Notes: generated from the sequence alone by a model not told the origin. A stretch of DNA of 64,000 nt from Streptomyces sp. NBC_00536 (GCF_036346295.1 NZ_CP107819.1:434001-498000); one strand, 5' to 3'; positions 27,920-37,562 are shown, numbered from the stretch's first letter. Numbers and translations: made by a program.

Positions 27920-27980
27920 CCACCCCTGATCCACCCCTGTTCCACGCCTGTTCCACGCCTGATCCACGCCTGATCCACGC
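27916..27980 (+). repeat. 11-bp tandem repeat starting at the stop codon
   Basis: Five copies of an 11-bp unit (CTGATCCACGC with small changes) at 27926-27980, preceded by a degenerate 10-bp copy at 27916-27925 that contains the TGA stop of the secreted protein. There are no spacers. Confidence 0.85.
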
Positions 27981-28038
27981 CTGACTCCCGCGGGACGCGG
28001 GGCGGCCCGGTGGCCGTCCCGCGTTTTCCGGGCCATCC

Positions 28039-28054
28039 GAGAGAGCGCTCTCCC
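28039..28054. promoter_or_regulatory. LacI-type operator before the DUF1996 gene
   Basis: GAGAGAGCGCTCTCCC, a palindrome centred on AGCGCT, 35 bp before the start codon. It differs at one position from the perfect palindrome at 43768-43783 in front of the GH3 gene. It resembles the CelR/CebR box (TGGGAGCGCTCCCA) with two extra bases in each arm. Confidence 0.7.
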
Positions 28055-28088
28055 ATCTCTTCCATCCCTTCCAAGGAGCTGTGAACCG

Positions 28089-29165
28089 ATGAAACTGCAC
28101 CCGCGGGCCCTGTCCGCCTTACTGGTGTGGGTCGCCTGCGCCGTGACCGCCGCCGCCGGTCTCGGCCTGACCACCCTGACCGCACAGGCCTCACCCGACC
28201 CGGGCACCTCCGTCCACCTGGGCATGGACCACTCCCAGGTGGCCCCGCTCGCCGGAGGCGACGACCCGGACGGTGACGGCTACATCCCCGCCGTACCGCA
28301 GGTCACGGGCGTCACCCCGTCCTGGAACAACCCACCGGACCGGTACTTCCACGAGTTCCAGGCCAACTGCGCGGTCAGCAGGACCGCCCCGGACGACCCG
28401 ATCGTCTTCGCGGGCCGCCCCGGCGCCTCGCACGACCACACCTTCCTCGGCAACACCACGACGAACGCCTTCAGCACCACCGCCTCCCTGAGCGCCGGCG
28501 GCACCGCCTGCAACGCGCCCGGCGACCTGTCCGGGTACTGGATGCCGACGCTCTACAACGGCAGCCAACCGGTCCTGCCCACCGGCCCGCAGGTGATCTA
28601 CTACAAGACGGGGGTCACCGACTACACGAGCGTGCGCCCCTTCCCCAAGGGCCTGCGGTTCGTCGTCGGCAGCCCGGCCCAGACGGCGGCCGAGTTCCGG
28701 GCGCACAAGGGCTGGGTCGAGGGCTGGGAGTGCGGCGACAGCTTCAAGAACGTCGAGTTCCCGGCGAACTGCCCCGCGGGCACCCAGCTCAACATCCGCA
28801 TGCAGGCTCCCAGTTGCTGGGACGGCAAGTACCTCGACACCCCGGACCACAAGGCGCACATGGCCTACCCGGTGATAAAGCCCGGCAACAACGACAACGT
28901 CTGCCCCGCCGACCACCCGGTCGCACTGCCGATGGTCGAGTTCAAGATGGCCTTCCCGGTCAGCGGCGACATGTCGCAGGTGAGGCTCTCCAGCGGGGCC
29001 GGTCACACCTTCCACTTCGACTTCTTCAACGCGTGGGACGACCGCACCCTGAACGCCATGGTCGAGCACTGCGTCAAGGGCGGCCTCCAGTGCAACGCCC
29101 GGGGCTACGACGAGACCCACCCCGAGGCCGGCGGCGTACTCGGCCCGGACTACCGCCTCCCCTAG
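28089..29165 (+). CDS. Secreted DUF1996 protein with a TTA codon
   Basis: A 358-residue secreted protein: a signal peptide ending near TAQASPD, then a DUF1996 domain recognisable from FHEFQANCAVS, GRPGASHDHTFLGN, GYWMPTLYN and the C-terminal GHTFHFDFFNAWDD. The conserved His residues (SHDH, HTFHFD) may bind metal or substrate. Members occur beside polysaccharide-degrading enzymes in fungi and actinobacteria, with unsettled function. Codon 11 is TTA (28119-28121), the rare leucine codon read by the bldA tRNA in Streptomyces, so expression is probably linked to development. The ATG follows AAGGAG, and a LacI-type operator sits 35 bp before it. The next gene starts 43 bp later, probably in the same transcript. 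Confidence 0.88.
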   Translation: MKLHPRALSALLVWVACAVTAAAGLGLTTLTAQASPDPGTSVHLGMDHSQVAPLAGGDDPDGDGYIPAVPQVTGVTPSWNNPPDRYFHEFQANCAVSRTAPDDPIVFAGRPGASHDHTFLGNTTTNAFSTTASLSAGGTACNAPGDLSGYWMPTLYNGSQPVLPTGPQVIYYKTGVTDYTSVRPFPKGLRFVVGSPAQTAAEFRAHKGWVEGWECGDSFKNVEFPANCPAGTQLNIRMQAPSCWDGKYLDTPDHKAHMAYPVIKPGNNDNVCPADHPVALPMVEFKMAFPVSGDMSQVRLSSGAGHTFHFDFFNAWDDRTLNAMVEHCVKGGLQCNARGYDETHPEAGGVLGPDYRLP

Positions 29166-29208
29166 CTCTCGACTCCCCTCCCCCCACCCCCTCCAAGGAG
29201 GTTCCGGC

Positions 29209-30939
29209 ATGCTCACCCGCATGCGCACCCTCACCGCGGCAGCCGTGCTCGCGGGAGCCGTCACCGCCTTGCCCGCCCTTCCCGCGCACGCCGCGGGCAG
29301 CGTGGTCAAGGTGACCGGCTCCCAGGGCAACTGGCAGCTCCAGGTGGACGGTTCGCCGTACCAGGTCAAGGGCGTCACCTGGGGTCCTTCCCCGGCCGAC
29401 GCGGCGCGCCTGCTGCCCGACGTGAGATCGCTGGGCGCCAACACCATCCGCACCTGGGGCACCGACGCGAGCAGCCGTCCGCTGTTCGACGCGGCGGCGG
29501 CCAACGGGATCAAGGTCGTCGCGGGCTTCTGGCTCCAGCCCGGCGGCGGCCCGGGCAGCGGCGGCTGCACCGACTACGTGACGGACACGACGTACAAGAG
29601 CACCATGCTGGCCGAGTTCACCCGGTGGGTGCAGACCTACAAGGACCACCCGGGCGTGCTGATGTGGAACGTCGGCAACGAATCGGTGCTCGGCCTGCAG
29701 AACTGCTACGCGGGCACCGAGCTGGAGAACCAGCGGGGTGCCTACACCACCTTCGTGAACGACGTGGCGAAGGCCATCCACCGGATCGACGCCAACCACC
29801 CGGTGACCTCCACCGACGCGTGGGTCGGCGCCTGGACGTACTACAAACGCAACTCCCCCGACCTCGACCTGTACGCGGTCAACTCCTACAAGGAGGTCTG
29901 CGGGGTCAAGCAGGCCTGGGAGCAGGGCGGTTACACCAAGCCGTACATCGTCACCGAGACCGGCCCGGCCGGTGAATGGGAAGTGCCGAACGACGCGAAC
30001 GGGGTGCCGCGGCAGGTCGGCGACCAGGCCATGGCCGATGGCTACACCAACGCGTGGAACTGCGTCACGGGCCACCGGGGGGTGGCGCTGGGCGCGACCG
30101 TGTTCCACTACGGCACCGAGTACGACTTCGGCGGGCACTGGTTCAACCTGACCCCCGCGGGCGAGCGCCGCAAGGCCTACTACGCGGTGAAGCGGATGTA
30201 CGGCGGGAACACGGCCGGGGACAACCTGCCGCCGACCGTGTCCGTGCCCTCTGTGGCCGACGCCTCGGCGGTTCCGGCCGGGAAAGAGATCACCATCCAG
30301 GCTCCGGCGACCGACCCGGAGGGCGACGCGCTGTCGTACGAGGTGCTCTGGGGCGGCAAGTACGTCGACGGGGGCGGCGGGCTGCTCTCGGTGGCCTCGG
30401 GCGCCCTCGGCAACGGCACCGTCAAGGCCACGGCCCCGGCCAGGACGGGTGTGTGGATCCTGTACGTGAAGGTCAAGGACGGCCGGGGCAACGTGGGCGT
30501 GGAGCAGCGCTCGGTGAAGGTCGTCCCGCCGCCGGTGTCCGGCACGAACGTGGCGCTGAACCGGCCGACCACCGCCTCCACCTTCCAGAAGGACACCTGG
30601 GGCGGCTGCCCGTGCGGCGCGGCGCTGGCCACGGACGGCCGCGACGACACGCGGTGGGCGAGCAGTTGGGCCGATCCGCAGTGGCTCCAGGTGGACCTGG
30701 GCGCGGTGAAACAGCTGAGGCACGCGCAGTTGGTGTGGGAGACGGCGTACGGGAAGGCGTACACCGTCCAGGTCTCCGACGACGGCCGGAACTGGCGCAC
30801 GGCGTACGCCACGTCCACCGGGGACGGCGGTGTCGACGACTTCGACATCGCGGCTTCGGGGCGGTACGTACGCCTGGACATGACCCAACGGGGCACCGGC
30901 TACGGATACTCGCTGTTCCACTTCGGCGTGTATTCCTGA
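29209..30939 (+). CDS. Secreted glycoside hydrolase (GH2/GH5-type barrel) with discoidin domain
   Basis: A 576-residue secreted enzyme. The signal peptide ends near PAHAAG. A TIM barrel at about 30-330 has the acid/base glutamate in MWNVGNES and the likely nucleophile in YIVTETGPAG, the clan GH-A pattern of GH2 and GH5 enzymes. An Ig/cadherin-like domain follows at about 340-440 (NLPPTVSVPS, then VWILYVKVKDGRGNVG). The C-terminus is a discoidin domain (RWASSWADPQWLQVDLG, GTGYGYSLFHFGVYS) closely similar to the one in the protein at 25760. A strong AAGGAGG precedes the ATG. The specific sugar bond is not readable, but a beta-glucan or hemicellulose fits the neighbours. Confidence 0.86.
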   Translation: MLTRMRTLTAAAVLAGAVTALPALPAHAAGSVVKVTGSQGNWQLQVDGSPYQVKGVTWGPSPADAARLLPDVRSLGANTIRTWGTDASSRPLFDAAAANGIKVVAGFWLQPGGGPGSGGCTDYVTDTTYKSTMLAEFTRWVQTYKDHPGVLMWNVGNESVLGLQNCYAGTELENQRGAYTTFVNDVAKAIHRIDANHPVTSTDAWVGAWTYYKRNSPDLDLYAVNSYKEVCGVKQAWEQGGYTKPYIVTETGPAGEWEVPNDANGVPRQVGDQAMADGYTNAWNCVTGHRGVALGATVFHYGTEYDFGGHWFNLTPAGERRKAYYAVKRMYGGNTAGDNLPPTVSVPSVADASAVPAGKEITIQAPATDPEGDALSYEVLWGGKYVDGGGGLLSVASGALGNGTVKATAPARTGVWILYVKVKDGRGNVGVEQRSVKVVPPPVSGTNVALNRPTTASTFQKDTWGGCPCGAALATDGRDDTRWASSWADPQWLQVDLGAVKQLRHAQLVWETAYGKAYTVQVSDDGRNWRTAYATSTGDGGVDDFDIAASGRYVRLDMTQRGTGYGYSLFHFGVYS

Positions 30940-30959
30940 CCGGCCCGGCCACCTGAACC

Positions 30960-30998
30960 CCGCGCGCCGCCCCCTTTCCCCGCCAGGGCGGCGCGCGG
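30960..30998 (+). terminator. Terminator of the secreted-enzyme genes
   Basis: A perfect 13-bp stem, CCGCGCGCCGCCC (30960-30972) with GGGCGGCGCGCGG (30986-30998), and a 13-nt pyrimidine-rich loop. There is no T run. Confidence 0.65.
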
Positions 30999-31073
30999 TC
31001 GGGTCCGCGGCGGCTTCGGCCGTTCGGGCAGCGCGGGCGGCGGGTCTGCGGCGAAGGGGGAAGGGGCGTCGCG

Positions 31074-31892
31074 ATGATCGGCCCAGGAGGTGGGCCCGTC
31101 GTGATCGTCATCATCGTGGTTCTCGTCGCGGCGCTGCTGGCTTCGGTCGCCGCGAACCGGTACCTGCGCCCGCGGCTCGTGGACGCGCAGGACCAGGGGA
31201 TGAAGGTGCAGGAGCTGATCGGCCCCATGCAGACCCTGACCATCCTGCTGCTGGCCTTCGTCCTGGTCACCGCTTCGGCCTCGTACGGCATGGCGGACAG
31301 CGCGGCCCGTCGTGAGGCCCACGAGCTGGCCCATCTGGCCGCCATGGCCACCTACGCCCCCGACCCGCAGCGGACCGAGCTGCTCAAGGACACCGTCTGC
31401 TACGCCCGTACCGTACGGACGGCCGAGTGGCCCGCCATGGCCGAGGTGCGGACCTCGGACGCCTCCGACCAGTGGAGCCGCGATTTCCGGCGGGTGTTCC
31501 AGGCGTTGCGGACCGAGCAGGCCTTCGGGATGCTCGTCGCGGCCGACGACCAGCGCTCGCTCGCGCGTGAGGAACGGATGGCGCAGGCCAGCCCCAGCGT
31601 CCCGGCGCCGATGTTCTGGTTCCTGCTCGCCGTGCTCACGGTGACGGTGATCGCCCTGGGCATCGCGGTGCCGCACCGGAGCAACCGCGGGCACATCGCG
31701 GCCCTCGTCGTCATCACCGTCCTGCTGGGCGGCGCGCTGGTCATCATCCGCGATGTCGACCGGCCGTTCGGCTGGCTCATCAACGTGCCGCCCACGTCGG
31801 TCCGGGCCGTCGAGAACCAGGTGCTGCGCGATCTCCAGGCCGGGCACGCCCAGGTCTCGCTCCCCTGCGGGGCCGACGGGAACAAGGTCTGA
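31074..31892 (+). CDS. Membrane protein resembling DUF4239
   Basis: A 272-residue membrane protein. Helices lie at about 9-28 (VVIVIIVVLVAALLASVAA), 49-68 (LTILLLAFVLVTASASYGM), 180-200 (FWFLLAVLTVTVIALGI) and 210-230 (AALVVITVLLGGALVII). The long soluble stretch between the second and third carries acidic and basic helices (SAARREAHELAHLAA). The pattern, with short cytoplasmic helices between two helix pairs and DRPFGW near the end, is that of DUF4239-type proteins. Function unknown. The ATG at 31074 follows GGGGAAGGGG. A GTG at 31101 with GGAGG upstream is an alternative that would shorten the first helix. Confidence 0.7.
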   Translation: MIGPGGGPVVIVIIVVLVAALLASVAANRYLRPRLVDAQDQGMKVQELIGPMQTLTILLLAFVLVTASASYGMADSAARREAHELAHLAAMATYAPDPQRTELLKDTVCYARTVRTAEWPAMAEVRTSDASDQWSRDFRRVFQALRTEQAFGMLVAADDQRSLAREERMAQASPSVPAPMFWFLLAVLTVTVIALGIAVPHRSNRGHIAALVVITVLLGGALVIIRDVDRPFGWLINVPPTSVRAVENQVLRDLQAGHAQVSLPCGADGNKV

Positions 31893-31902
31893 ACCCCGCG
31901 GC

Positions 31903-32844
31903 TCAGACCTCGATGACGATCTTGCCCGCGGTGTGTCCGTCCTGGCTGAGCGCGAAGGCGGCCGCCAGCTCGGACAGCGGGAAGGTTTCGGCGACGGTGA
32001 CGGTGAGCTTCCCGTCCTCGGCGAGACGGGCCAGTTCGGCGAGGTCCGTACCGACCGGGCGGACCCACATCCATTCGCCTCCGGCGCCCAGCACGGACGG
32101 GTCGGCGATCGAGGCGTGGCGGCCGCCGTCGGCCAGGACCGCCTCCGTGACCTCCAGGACCCCGCCGACGAAGTCGGCGGCCACGGTGACCCCGTCCGGG
32201 GCCAGGGCGCGGACCCGCTCGGCGAGGCCGTCCCCGTAGGCGACGGGTTCGGCGCCCAGCTCGCGCAGCCGGTCGTGGTTGCGGGGCGAGGCCGTGCCGA
32301 TGACACGGGCGCCCAGGGCGCGGGCGATCTGGACGCCGAAGGAGCCAACGCCGCCCGCCGCGCCGTGCACGAGGACGGTGTCGTCCTTGCCGGTGCCGAG
32401 CCGGGTGAGCAGCTGGTACGCGGTGAGCCCGGCCAGCGGGAGTCCGGCGGCCTCGGCCCAGCCGAGGGCGGCGGGCTTGTGCGCGAGGGCGCGGACGGGC
32501 ACGGTGACGAACTCGGCGAAGGTCCCGCCGTGCACGTAGTCCTTGCGGGCGTACGCCATGACCTCGTCGCCCGCGGTGAACTCGGGGGTGTCGATGCCGA
32601 CGACCTCGACGGTGCCGGCCACGTCCCAGCCGGGGACCACCGGGTAGACGACGTCCATGAGGCCGTCGAGGCCGCCCGCCATGATCTTCCAGTCGACCGG
32701 GTTGACCGCGGCGCACCTGACCCGGACCAGGACTTCGCCGGGCCCCACCTTGGGCACCGGCAGCCGGGTCTCGGCGAGCACCTCCGTCCCGCCGTACGTC
32801 TCGTACGCCATCGCCAGCATGGTGCCCTCGCTGTCCTCGGACAT
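31903..32844 (-). CDS. Zinc-independent quinone-type NAD(P)H oxidoreductase (MDR family)
   Basis: A 313-residue medium-chain dehydrogenase/reductase. The N-terminal catalytic domain has VLVRVRCAAVNPVDWKIMAG and GWDVAGTVEVVG. The cofactor domain has the glycine motif VHGAAGGVGSFGVQIARALG, typical of quinone oxidoreductases and enoyl reductases. No structural zinc cysteines are present. It probably reduces quinones or alpha,beta-unsaturated carbonyls using NADPH. The ATG at 32844 follows GGAGAGG. It is convergent with the membrane protein gene: the two stop codons lie in a short inverted repeat GTCTGA...TCAGAC (31887-31908). It has no evident functional link to its neighbours. Confidence 0.88.
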   Translation of the reverse strand: MSEDSEGTMLAMAYETYGGTEVLAETRLPVPKVGPGEVLVRVRCAAVNPVDWKIMAGGLDGLMDVVYPVVPGWDVAGTVEVVGIDTPEFTAGDEVMAYARKDYVHGGTFAEFVTVPVRALAHKPAALGWAEAAGLPLAGLTAYQLLTRLGTGKDDTVLVHGAAGGVGSFGVQIARALGARVIGTASPRNHDRLRELGAEPVAYGDGLAERVRALAPDGVTVAADFVGGVLEVTEAVLADGGRHASIADPSVLGAGGEWMWVRPVGTDLAELARLAEDGKLTVTVAETFPLSELAAAFALSQDGHTAGKIVIEV

Positions 32845-32954
32845 GCGTCTCGCCTCTCCGTGAGCTGGTGGAACCGCCCCCGGGCCCATCCCACCACGAA
32901 ACGCCGCGCCCGTCCCCCGGGGCGGGGCGGGCACGGCGCGGTGTCACGGGCCGG

Positions 32955-34388
32955 TCAGCCGGCGCCGTGGGCGGCGCGGTGGGCGGCGCGGTGGGCGGCG
33001 CGGTGGGCCTCGATGACGGAGGCGTAGTGGTGGCCGCTGGCCTTGACGGTGCGCAGCTGGCTGGCGAAGTCGACGTGGACGAGGCCGAAGCGTTTGGCGT
33101 AGCCGTAGGCCCATTCGAAGTTGTCGAGCAGGGACCAGGCGTAGTAGCCGGCCAGGGGGGCGCCGCGGCGGGCGGCGCGGGCGCAGGCCGCGAGGTGGGA
33201 GTCGAGGTAGGCGGTCCGCTCGGGGTCCGTGACGCTCCCGTCGGGGGCGACGGTGTCGGGGTAGGCGGAGCCGTTCTCGGTGACGTAGAGGCGGCGGGCG
33301 CCGTACTCCTCGGTGAGCCGCATCAGCAGGGTCTCGATCCCGTCCGCGTCGATCTCCCAGTCCATGCCGGTGCGCGGGACGGCGGGGCGGTCGATCTGGC
33401 GGGCGTACGGGGCCGGGCCGCCGGGGTCGTCGGTGACGTACTGCGGGAAGTAGTAGTTCAGGCCGAGCCAGTCCAGGGGCGCCGCGATGGTGGCGGGGTC
33501 GCCGGGGCGTTCGGGCAGGTCCACGCCGTAGACCTCGCGCATGTCGGCGGGGAAGCCGCGGCCGTGGACCGGGTCGAGCCACCAGCGGTTGACGTGTCCG
33601 TCCATGCGCCGGGCGGCGGCGCGGTCGGCTTCGCTGTCGGTGGCGGGTGCGATGGTGGAGAGGTTGTTGACGATGCCGATCCGCGCGTGCGGGGCGGCGG
33701 CGCGGATGGCCCGGGTGGCCAGGCCGTGCCCGAGGAGCAGGTGGTAGGAGGTGCGTACGGCGACGGTCAGGTCGGTCAGGCCGGGGGCCATGGTGCCTTC
33801 GAGGTGTCCGATCCAGGCGGAGCACAGGGGTTCGTTGAGGGTGGCCCACTGGGTGACCCGGTCACCGAGCCGTTCGGCCACCTGGGCGGCGTAGGCGGCG
33901 AAGTGCTCGGCGGTGTCCCGTTCGGGCCAGCCGCCGCGGTCCTGGAGGGTCTGCGGCAGGTCCCAGTGGTAGAGGGTGACGCAGGGCTCGATGCCCGCGG
34001 CGAGCAGTGCGTCGGTCAGCTGGTCGTAGAAGTCGAGGCCCTTGGGGTTGGCCGGGCCGTCGCCGCCGGGGACCACCCGGGGCCAGGCCACCGAGAACCG
34101 GTAGGCGTTGGTGCCCAGGGCGCGCATCAGCGCGATGTCGCCCCGCCAGCGGTGGTAGTGGTCGCAGGCGGTGTCGCCGTGGTCGTTTCCCGCGGTGTTG
34201 CCGGGGGTGTGCGAGAAGGTGTCCCAGATCGACGGCGTACGGCCGTCCTCGTCGGCGGCGCCTTCGATCTGGTAGGCGGAGGTCGCGGTGCCCCAGGCGA
34301 AGTCGCGGGGCAGCGCGGCGAGGTCGATGGGCCGGGGCTCGGTCACGACGGTCCTTCCGGGTGCGGTGGGCGGGGGTGCGGCGCTCAT
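32955..34388 (-). CDS. GH1 beta-glucosidase
   Basis: A 477-residue cytoplasmic family 1 glycosidase with no signal peptide. Hallmarks are [15 protein letters not shown] near residue 30, the acid/base glutamate in [10 protein letters not shown] and the nucleophile in [10 protein letters not shown]. It would hydrolyse beta-linked disaccharides or oligosaccharides brought in by the ABC importer encoded just upstream. Its ATG overlaps the stop of the second permease gene by 4 nt (ATGA), so it is the last gene of that operon. The last residues are a repeat of His-Arg-Ala-Ala encoded by three identical 12-bp units. Length and motifs are otherwise normal. A repressor-type ROK gene lies at the far end of the operon. 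Confidence 0.95.
   Translation of the reverse strand: MSAAPPPTAPGRTVVTEPRPIDLAALPRDFAWGTATSAYQIEGAADEDGRTPSIWDTFSHTPGNTAGNDHGDTACDHYHRWRGDIALMRALGTNAYRFSVAWPRVVPGGDGPANPKGLDFYDQLTDALLAAGIEPCVTLYHWDLPQTLQDRGGWPERDTAEHFAAYAAQVAERLGDRVTQWATLNEPLCSAWIGHLEGTMAPGLTDLTVAVRTSYHLLLGHGLATRAIRAAAPHARIGIVNNLSTIAPATDSEADRAAARRMDGHVNRWWLDPVHGRGFPADMREVYGVDLPERPGDPATIAAPLDWLGLNYYFPQYVTDDPGGPAPYARQIDRPAVPRTGMDWEIDADGIETLLMRLTEEYGARRLYVTENGSAYPDTVAPDGSVTDPERTAYLDSHLAACARAARRGAPLAGYYAWSLLDNFEWAYGYAKRFGLVHVDFASQLRTVKASGHHYASVIEAHRAAHRAAHRAAHGAG
32967..33002 (-). repeat. 12-bp tandem repeat in the GH1 C-terminus
   Basis: Three identical units GTGGGCGGCGCG plus a partial fourth, encoding His-Arg-Ala-Ala repeats just before the stop codon of the beta-glucosidase. 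Confidence 0.85.
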
Positions 34389-35251
34389 TTGACGGCTCCC
34401 GCGGTGAGTCCGGCCACCAGATAGCGCTGGAGCAGCAGGAATCCGGCGACGACGGGGACGCTGACGACCAGTGAGGCGGCCATGATCTGGTTCCAGTACA
34501 CGTCGTTCTGGGTGGAGTAGCCCTGCAGGCCGACGGCCAGGGTGCGGGTCTGCTGGTTGGTCATGACCGAGGCGAAGAGGACCTCGCCCCAGGCGGTCAT
34601 GAAGGAGTACACGGCGACGGCGACGATGCCCGGGACCGCGGCCGGGACGACGACGCGAAAGAGCGCGCCGAGCGGGCCGCAGCCGTCGACGGTGGCGGCC
34701 TCGTCGAGGTCGCGGGGCACCGAGTCGAAGTAGCCGATGAGCATCCAGATGGAGAAGGGGAGCGAGAAGGTGAGGTAGGCGAGGATCAGCCCGGCGCGGG
34801 AGCCGTAGAGGGCGATCCCGGTGGCGTTGCCGACGTTCACGAAGATGAGGAAGAGCGGCAGCAGGAAGAGGATGCCGGGGAACATCTGGGTGGAGAGCAC
34901 CGTGACCGTGAACAGGCGCTTGCCGCGGAAGTGGTAGCGGCTGACGGCGTAGGCCGCGAAGACGGCGATGACCACGGAGGCGGCGGTCGCCGAGCCCGCC
35001 ACGATCAGGGAGTTCACGAAGTACTTCGCCAGCGGCACCGTGTGCCAGATGTCGGCGTACGGGCGGACGGTGAGCCCGCTGGGGATCCAGTGGAAGGCCC
35101 CGGCGACGTCCTTCAGCGGCTTGAGCGAGCTGGTGATCATCACGTAGACGGGCAGCACGACGAAGCCGGTGAGCAGGGTCAGGAAGACCGCCCGGACCAC
35201 CTGGAAGGAACGGGCCGGGGCGAGCGGGGACCTGCGCCGGGCCTCAGGCAT
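34385..35251 (-). CDS. Sugar ABC transporter permease (MalG-type)
   Basis: A 288-residue inner permease with six predicted membrane helices. The EAA loop that contacts the ATPase reads [20 protein letters not shown]. The opening ([19 protein letters not shown]) and the segment [20 protein letters not shown] are typical of the MalG side of carbohydrate importers. It overlaps the upstream permease by 8 nt and the GH1 gene by 4 nt. As in most Streptomyces sugar importers there is no ATPase gene in the operon; the shared ATPase MsiK, encoded elsewhere, would be expected to drive it. Confidence 0.93.
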   Translation of the reverse strand: MPEARRRSPLAPARSFQVVRAVFLTLLTGFVVLPVYVMITSSLKPLKDVAGAFHWIPSGLTVRPYADIWHTVPLAKYFVNSLIVAGSATAASVVIAVFAAYAVSRYHFRGKRLFTVTVLSTQMFPGILFLLPLFLIFVNVGNATGIALYGSRAGLILAYLTFSLPFSIWMLIGYFDSVPRDLDEAATVDGCGPLGALFRVVVPAAVPGIVAVAVYSFMTAWGEVLFASVMTNQQTRTLAVGLQGYSTQNDVYWNQIMAASLVVSVPVVAGFLLLQRYLVAGLTAGAVK

Positions 35252-36212
35252 CGGCCTTGCTCCTTCCGCGGCTGGTGACGAGCAGGTAGAGGGCGGTGAC
35301 CAGCAGCAGGAAGAGCAGCAGGAGGACGGACATCGCCGATCCGGTGCCGAAGTTCCAGGTGACGAAGCTGGCCTGGTAGATGTGAATGGAGATCAGGTCG
35401 GCGGCCTGCGGGGCCGACTTGCCGAACAGCACGAACGGCGTGTTGAAGTCGTTGAAGGTCCACAGGAACAGGACCAGCACCAGGACCTGGTTGACGGGCC
35501 CGATGGAGGGCAGGGTGATCCGGCGGATCTGCTGCCAGGTCCCCGCGCCGTCGAGGGCGGCGGCCTCGTACAGCTCCTTCGGGATGTTCTGCAGGGCGGC
35601 CATCACGATCAGGAAGGCGAAGGGCCAGCCCTTCCAGACGGACACGATGAGCAGCGCCCAGAAGCTGTTGTCGCCGAGTAGCCAGAAGGTGTGCTCGCCG
35701 CTCATGCCCAGCTGGTCGTGCAGGACATGGTTCACCAGGCCGTTGTCCCGCTGGAACATGAATCCCCAGGTGATGACGGCGGCGTAGACGGGGAGCGCGT
35801 ACGGGACGAGGAACAGTGCGCGCAGGACGCCGCGGCCGCGGAAGGTGTCCTGCATGAAGACGGCGGCCGAGGTGCCGATGAGCCAGCACAGGCCCACCGA
35901 GAGGAGGGTGAACTGGCAGGTGGTGAGGAACGATCGGAGCAGGTCGGCGCCGACGGGCGCGTTGACGTCGACGGCCAGGGAGTAGTTGTCGAAGCCCGTC
36001 CAGGGTGCGCGCGACCAGTGCCGGATGACGAACTGGGTCAGCTGCCGGAAGCTCATCAGGATGCCCATCACCATGGGGATCAGGTGGATGAGCAGTTCCA
36101 TCAGCAGGGCGGGCAGGAGCAGCAGGTAGGGCAGGGCGGTACGGCGCAGCCGTCCGGTGCGGCGCACTCGGGCGGTGGTGCGGCGTACCCGCCCCGCGGT
36201 GGCGGACGTCAT
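35244..36212 (-). CDS. Sugar ABC transporter permease (MalF-type)
   Basis: A 322-residue permease. A basic start (RVRRTTARVRRTGRLRR) leads into the first helix ALPYLLLLPALLMELLIHLI. The EAA loop is YEAAALDGAGTWQQIRRITL. It would form the importer with the MalG-type subunit, and substrate would arrive from the binding protein encoded 30 bp upstream. The ATG at 36212 and the 8-nt overlap with the next gene show tight coupling. Confidence 0.93.
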   Translation of the reverse strand: MTSATAGRVRRTTARVRRTGRLRRTALPYLLLLPALLMELLIHLIPMVMGILMSFRQLTQFVIRHWSRAPWTGFDNYSLAVDVNAPVGADLLRSFLTTCQFTLLSVGLCWLIGTSAAVFMQDTFRGRGVLRALFLVPYALPVYAAVITWGFMFQRDNGLVNHVLHDQLGMSGEHTFWLLGDNSFWALLIVSVWKGWPFAFLIVMAALQNIPKELYEAAALDGAGTWQQIRRITLPSIGPVNQVLVLVLFLWTFNDFNTPFVLFGKSAPQAADLISIHIYQASFVTWNFGTGSAMSVLLLLFLLLVTALYLLVTSRGRSKADA

Positions 36213-36242
36213 GGGGAGGGGCTCACTGTCATGGGTGGGGGC

Positions 36243-37562
36243 TCACTTCGCCATCTGCTGCTGGGCCTTGGACAGCTTGGCCTTCACGGATTCGGTGGTG
36301 ACGGCGCGCCCGGCGGCGGCGTCGGCGAAGAGTTCCTTGACGGCGGTGCCGACGGCCGTCTCGAACTGGGACTCCTCGGGGACCTGCGGGAGCGGGGCGG
36401 CGCTGGTGCCCAGGGTGGTGCGCAGGACGGTGAGGTCCTCGGTGGCGAAGGCCTGGTCCTGCTGGGCGGCCTTGACCGGCGGGATCGAGCCGTAGGTCTT
36501 GTTGAGCAGCTTCTGTTCCTCGTCGCTGGTCATGAACTTCACGAACCGCAGCGCGCCGTCGATGTTGTCGGTGTTCTTGAAGACGGCCATGTTGATGCCC
36601 GCGACCATGGAGTTGGTGTTCCTGCCCTGGCCGGGTGCGCCGCCCGCGGGGACCGGGACGGGGGCCACGCCCCAGTCGCCCTCCTTCATGCCGTGAGCCT
36701 TGAAGCTGCTGGCCGCGCTCTGCCAGAGCACCATGGCGGTCTTGTTGTTGGCGAAGTCCTGGAGGGACTGGTTCTTGTCGTACTCGGCGTTGCCGGGCGC
36801 GATGATCTTGTCCTTGGCCATCAGGTCGACGTACTGCTTGACCGCTTCGACGTTGGCCGGGGTGTCGAAGGTGGGCTTGCCCGCCTGGTCGAAGAACGCG
36901 GCGCCGTGCTGCCTGGACAGGACGAAGGCCTGGTGGATGTTGTTCGAAAGGTTCGAACCCTCCGCGCCCAGCGCCCACTTGCCGTCCTTGGACAGCTTCT
37001 GGCCGGTGGTGACCATCTCGTCCCAGGTGGCGGGCGGCTTCGCGATGCCCGCTTCCCGGAACATCTTCTTGTTGTAGTAGAGCGCGTACGACATGGAGTA
37101 CAGGGGGACGGCGGCCGGGTCCTGGCCGCTCGCCCCCGCGGAGCCGATCGCGGACTCGACGAAGCGGTCGCGCCCGCCGATCGCTTCGAAGTTCTCGGCG
37201 TTCCAGGGCAGCAGCGCGCCGGTGGCCTGGAGGGAGGAGGACCAGGTGTTGCCGATGTTGAGCACGTCCGGACCCTGGCCGGAGGCGGTGGCCGCCAGGA
37301 TACGGTTGAGAAGGTCGGCCCAGGGGACGACCTCCAGCTTGACCTTGATGCCGGTCCGCTCCTCGAACTTCTTCAGCTCCGGGCCGAGGGTCGCCTGGTC
37401 CGCCGCGATGTCGGGGCCCTGGTTGGAGGCCCAGTAGGTGAGTTCCTTGGGGGCGGTGTTGGAACCGCCCTCGTCGCCGGTGGAACCGCCGCCGCATGCG
37501 GTGGCGGCGGCCAGCAGGGAAGCGGTGACCACGGCGGCGGCCGCGGCTCGGGTTCTGCGCAT
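36243..37562 (-). CDS. Extracellular sugar-binding lipoprotein of an ABC importer
   Basis: A 439-residue family 1 solute-binding protein. The signal peptide MRRTRAAAAAVVTASLLAAA ends in a lipobox ATAC, so the protein is lipid-anchored outside the membrane. Typical lobes follow: LTYWASNQGPDIAADQATLG near the start, TASGQGPDVLNIGNTW, and a C-terminal helix rich in Lys/Ser/Ala. It binds a sugar or oligosaccharide and delivers it to the two permeases. The ligand is not readable, but the operon's beta-glucosidase suggests a beta-glucoside or cellobiose-like sugar. It is the first gene of the operon, with a 183-bp divergent region to the ROK regulator that holds two inverted repeats. Confidence 0.93.
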   Translation of the reverse strand: MRRTRAAAAAVVTASLLAAATACGGGSTGDEGGSNTAPKELTYWASNQGPDIAADQATLGPELKKFEERTGIKVKLEVVPWADLLNRILAATASGQGPDVLNIGNTWSSSLQATGALLPWNAENFEAIGGRDRFVESAIGSAGASGQDPAAVPLYSMSYALYYNKKMFREAGIAKPPATWDEMVTTGQKLSKDGKWALGAEGSNLSNNIHQAFVLSRQHGAAFFDQAGKPTFDTPANVEAVKQYVDLMAKDKIIAPGNAEYDKNQSLQDFANNKTAMVLWQSAASSFKAHGMKEGDWGVAPVPVPAGGAPGQGRNTNSMVAGINMAVFKNTDNIDGALRFVKFMTSDEEQKLLNKTYGSIPPVKAAQQDQAFATEDLTVLRTTLGTSAAPLPQVPEESQFETAVGTAVKELFADAAAGRAVTTESVKAKLSKAQQQMAK

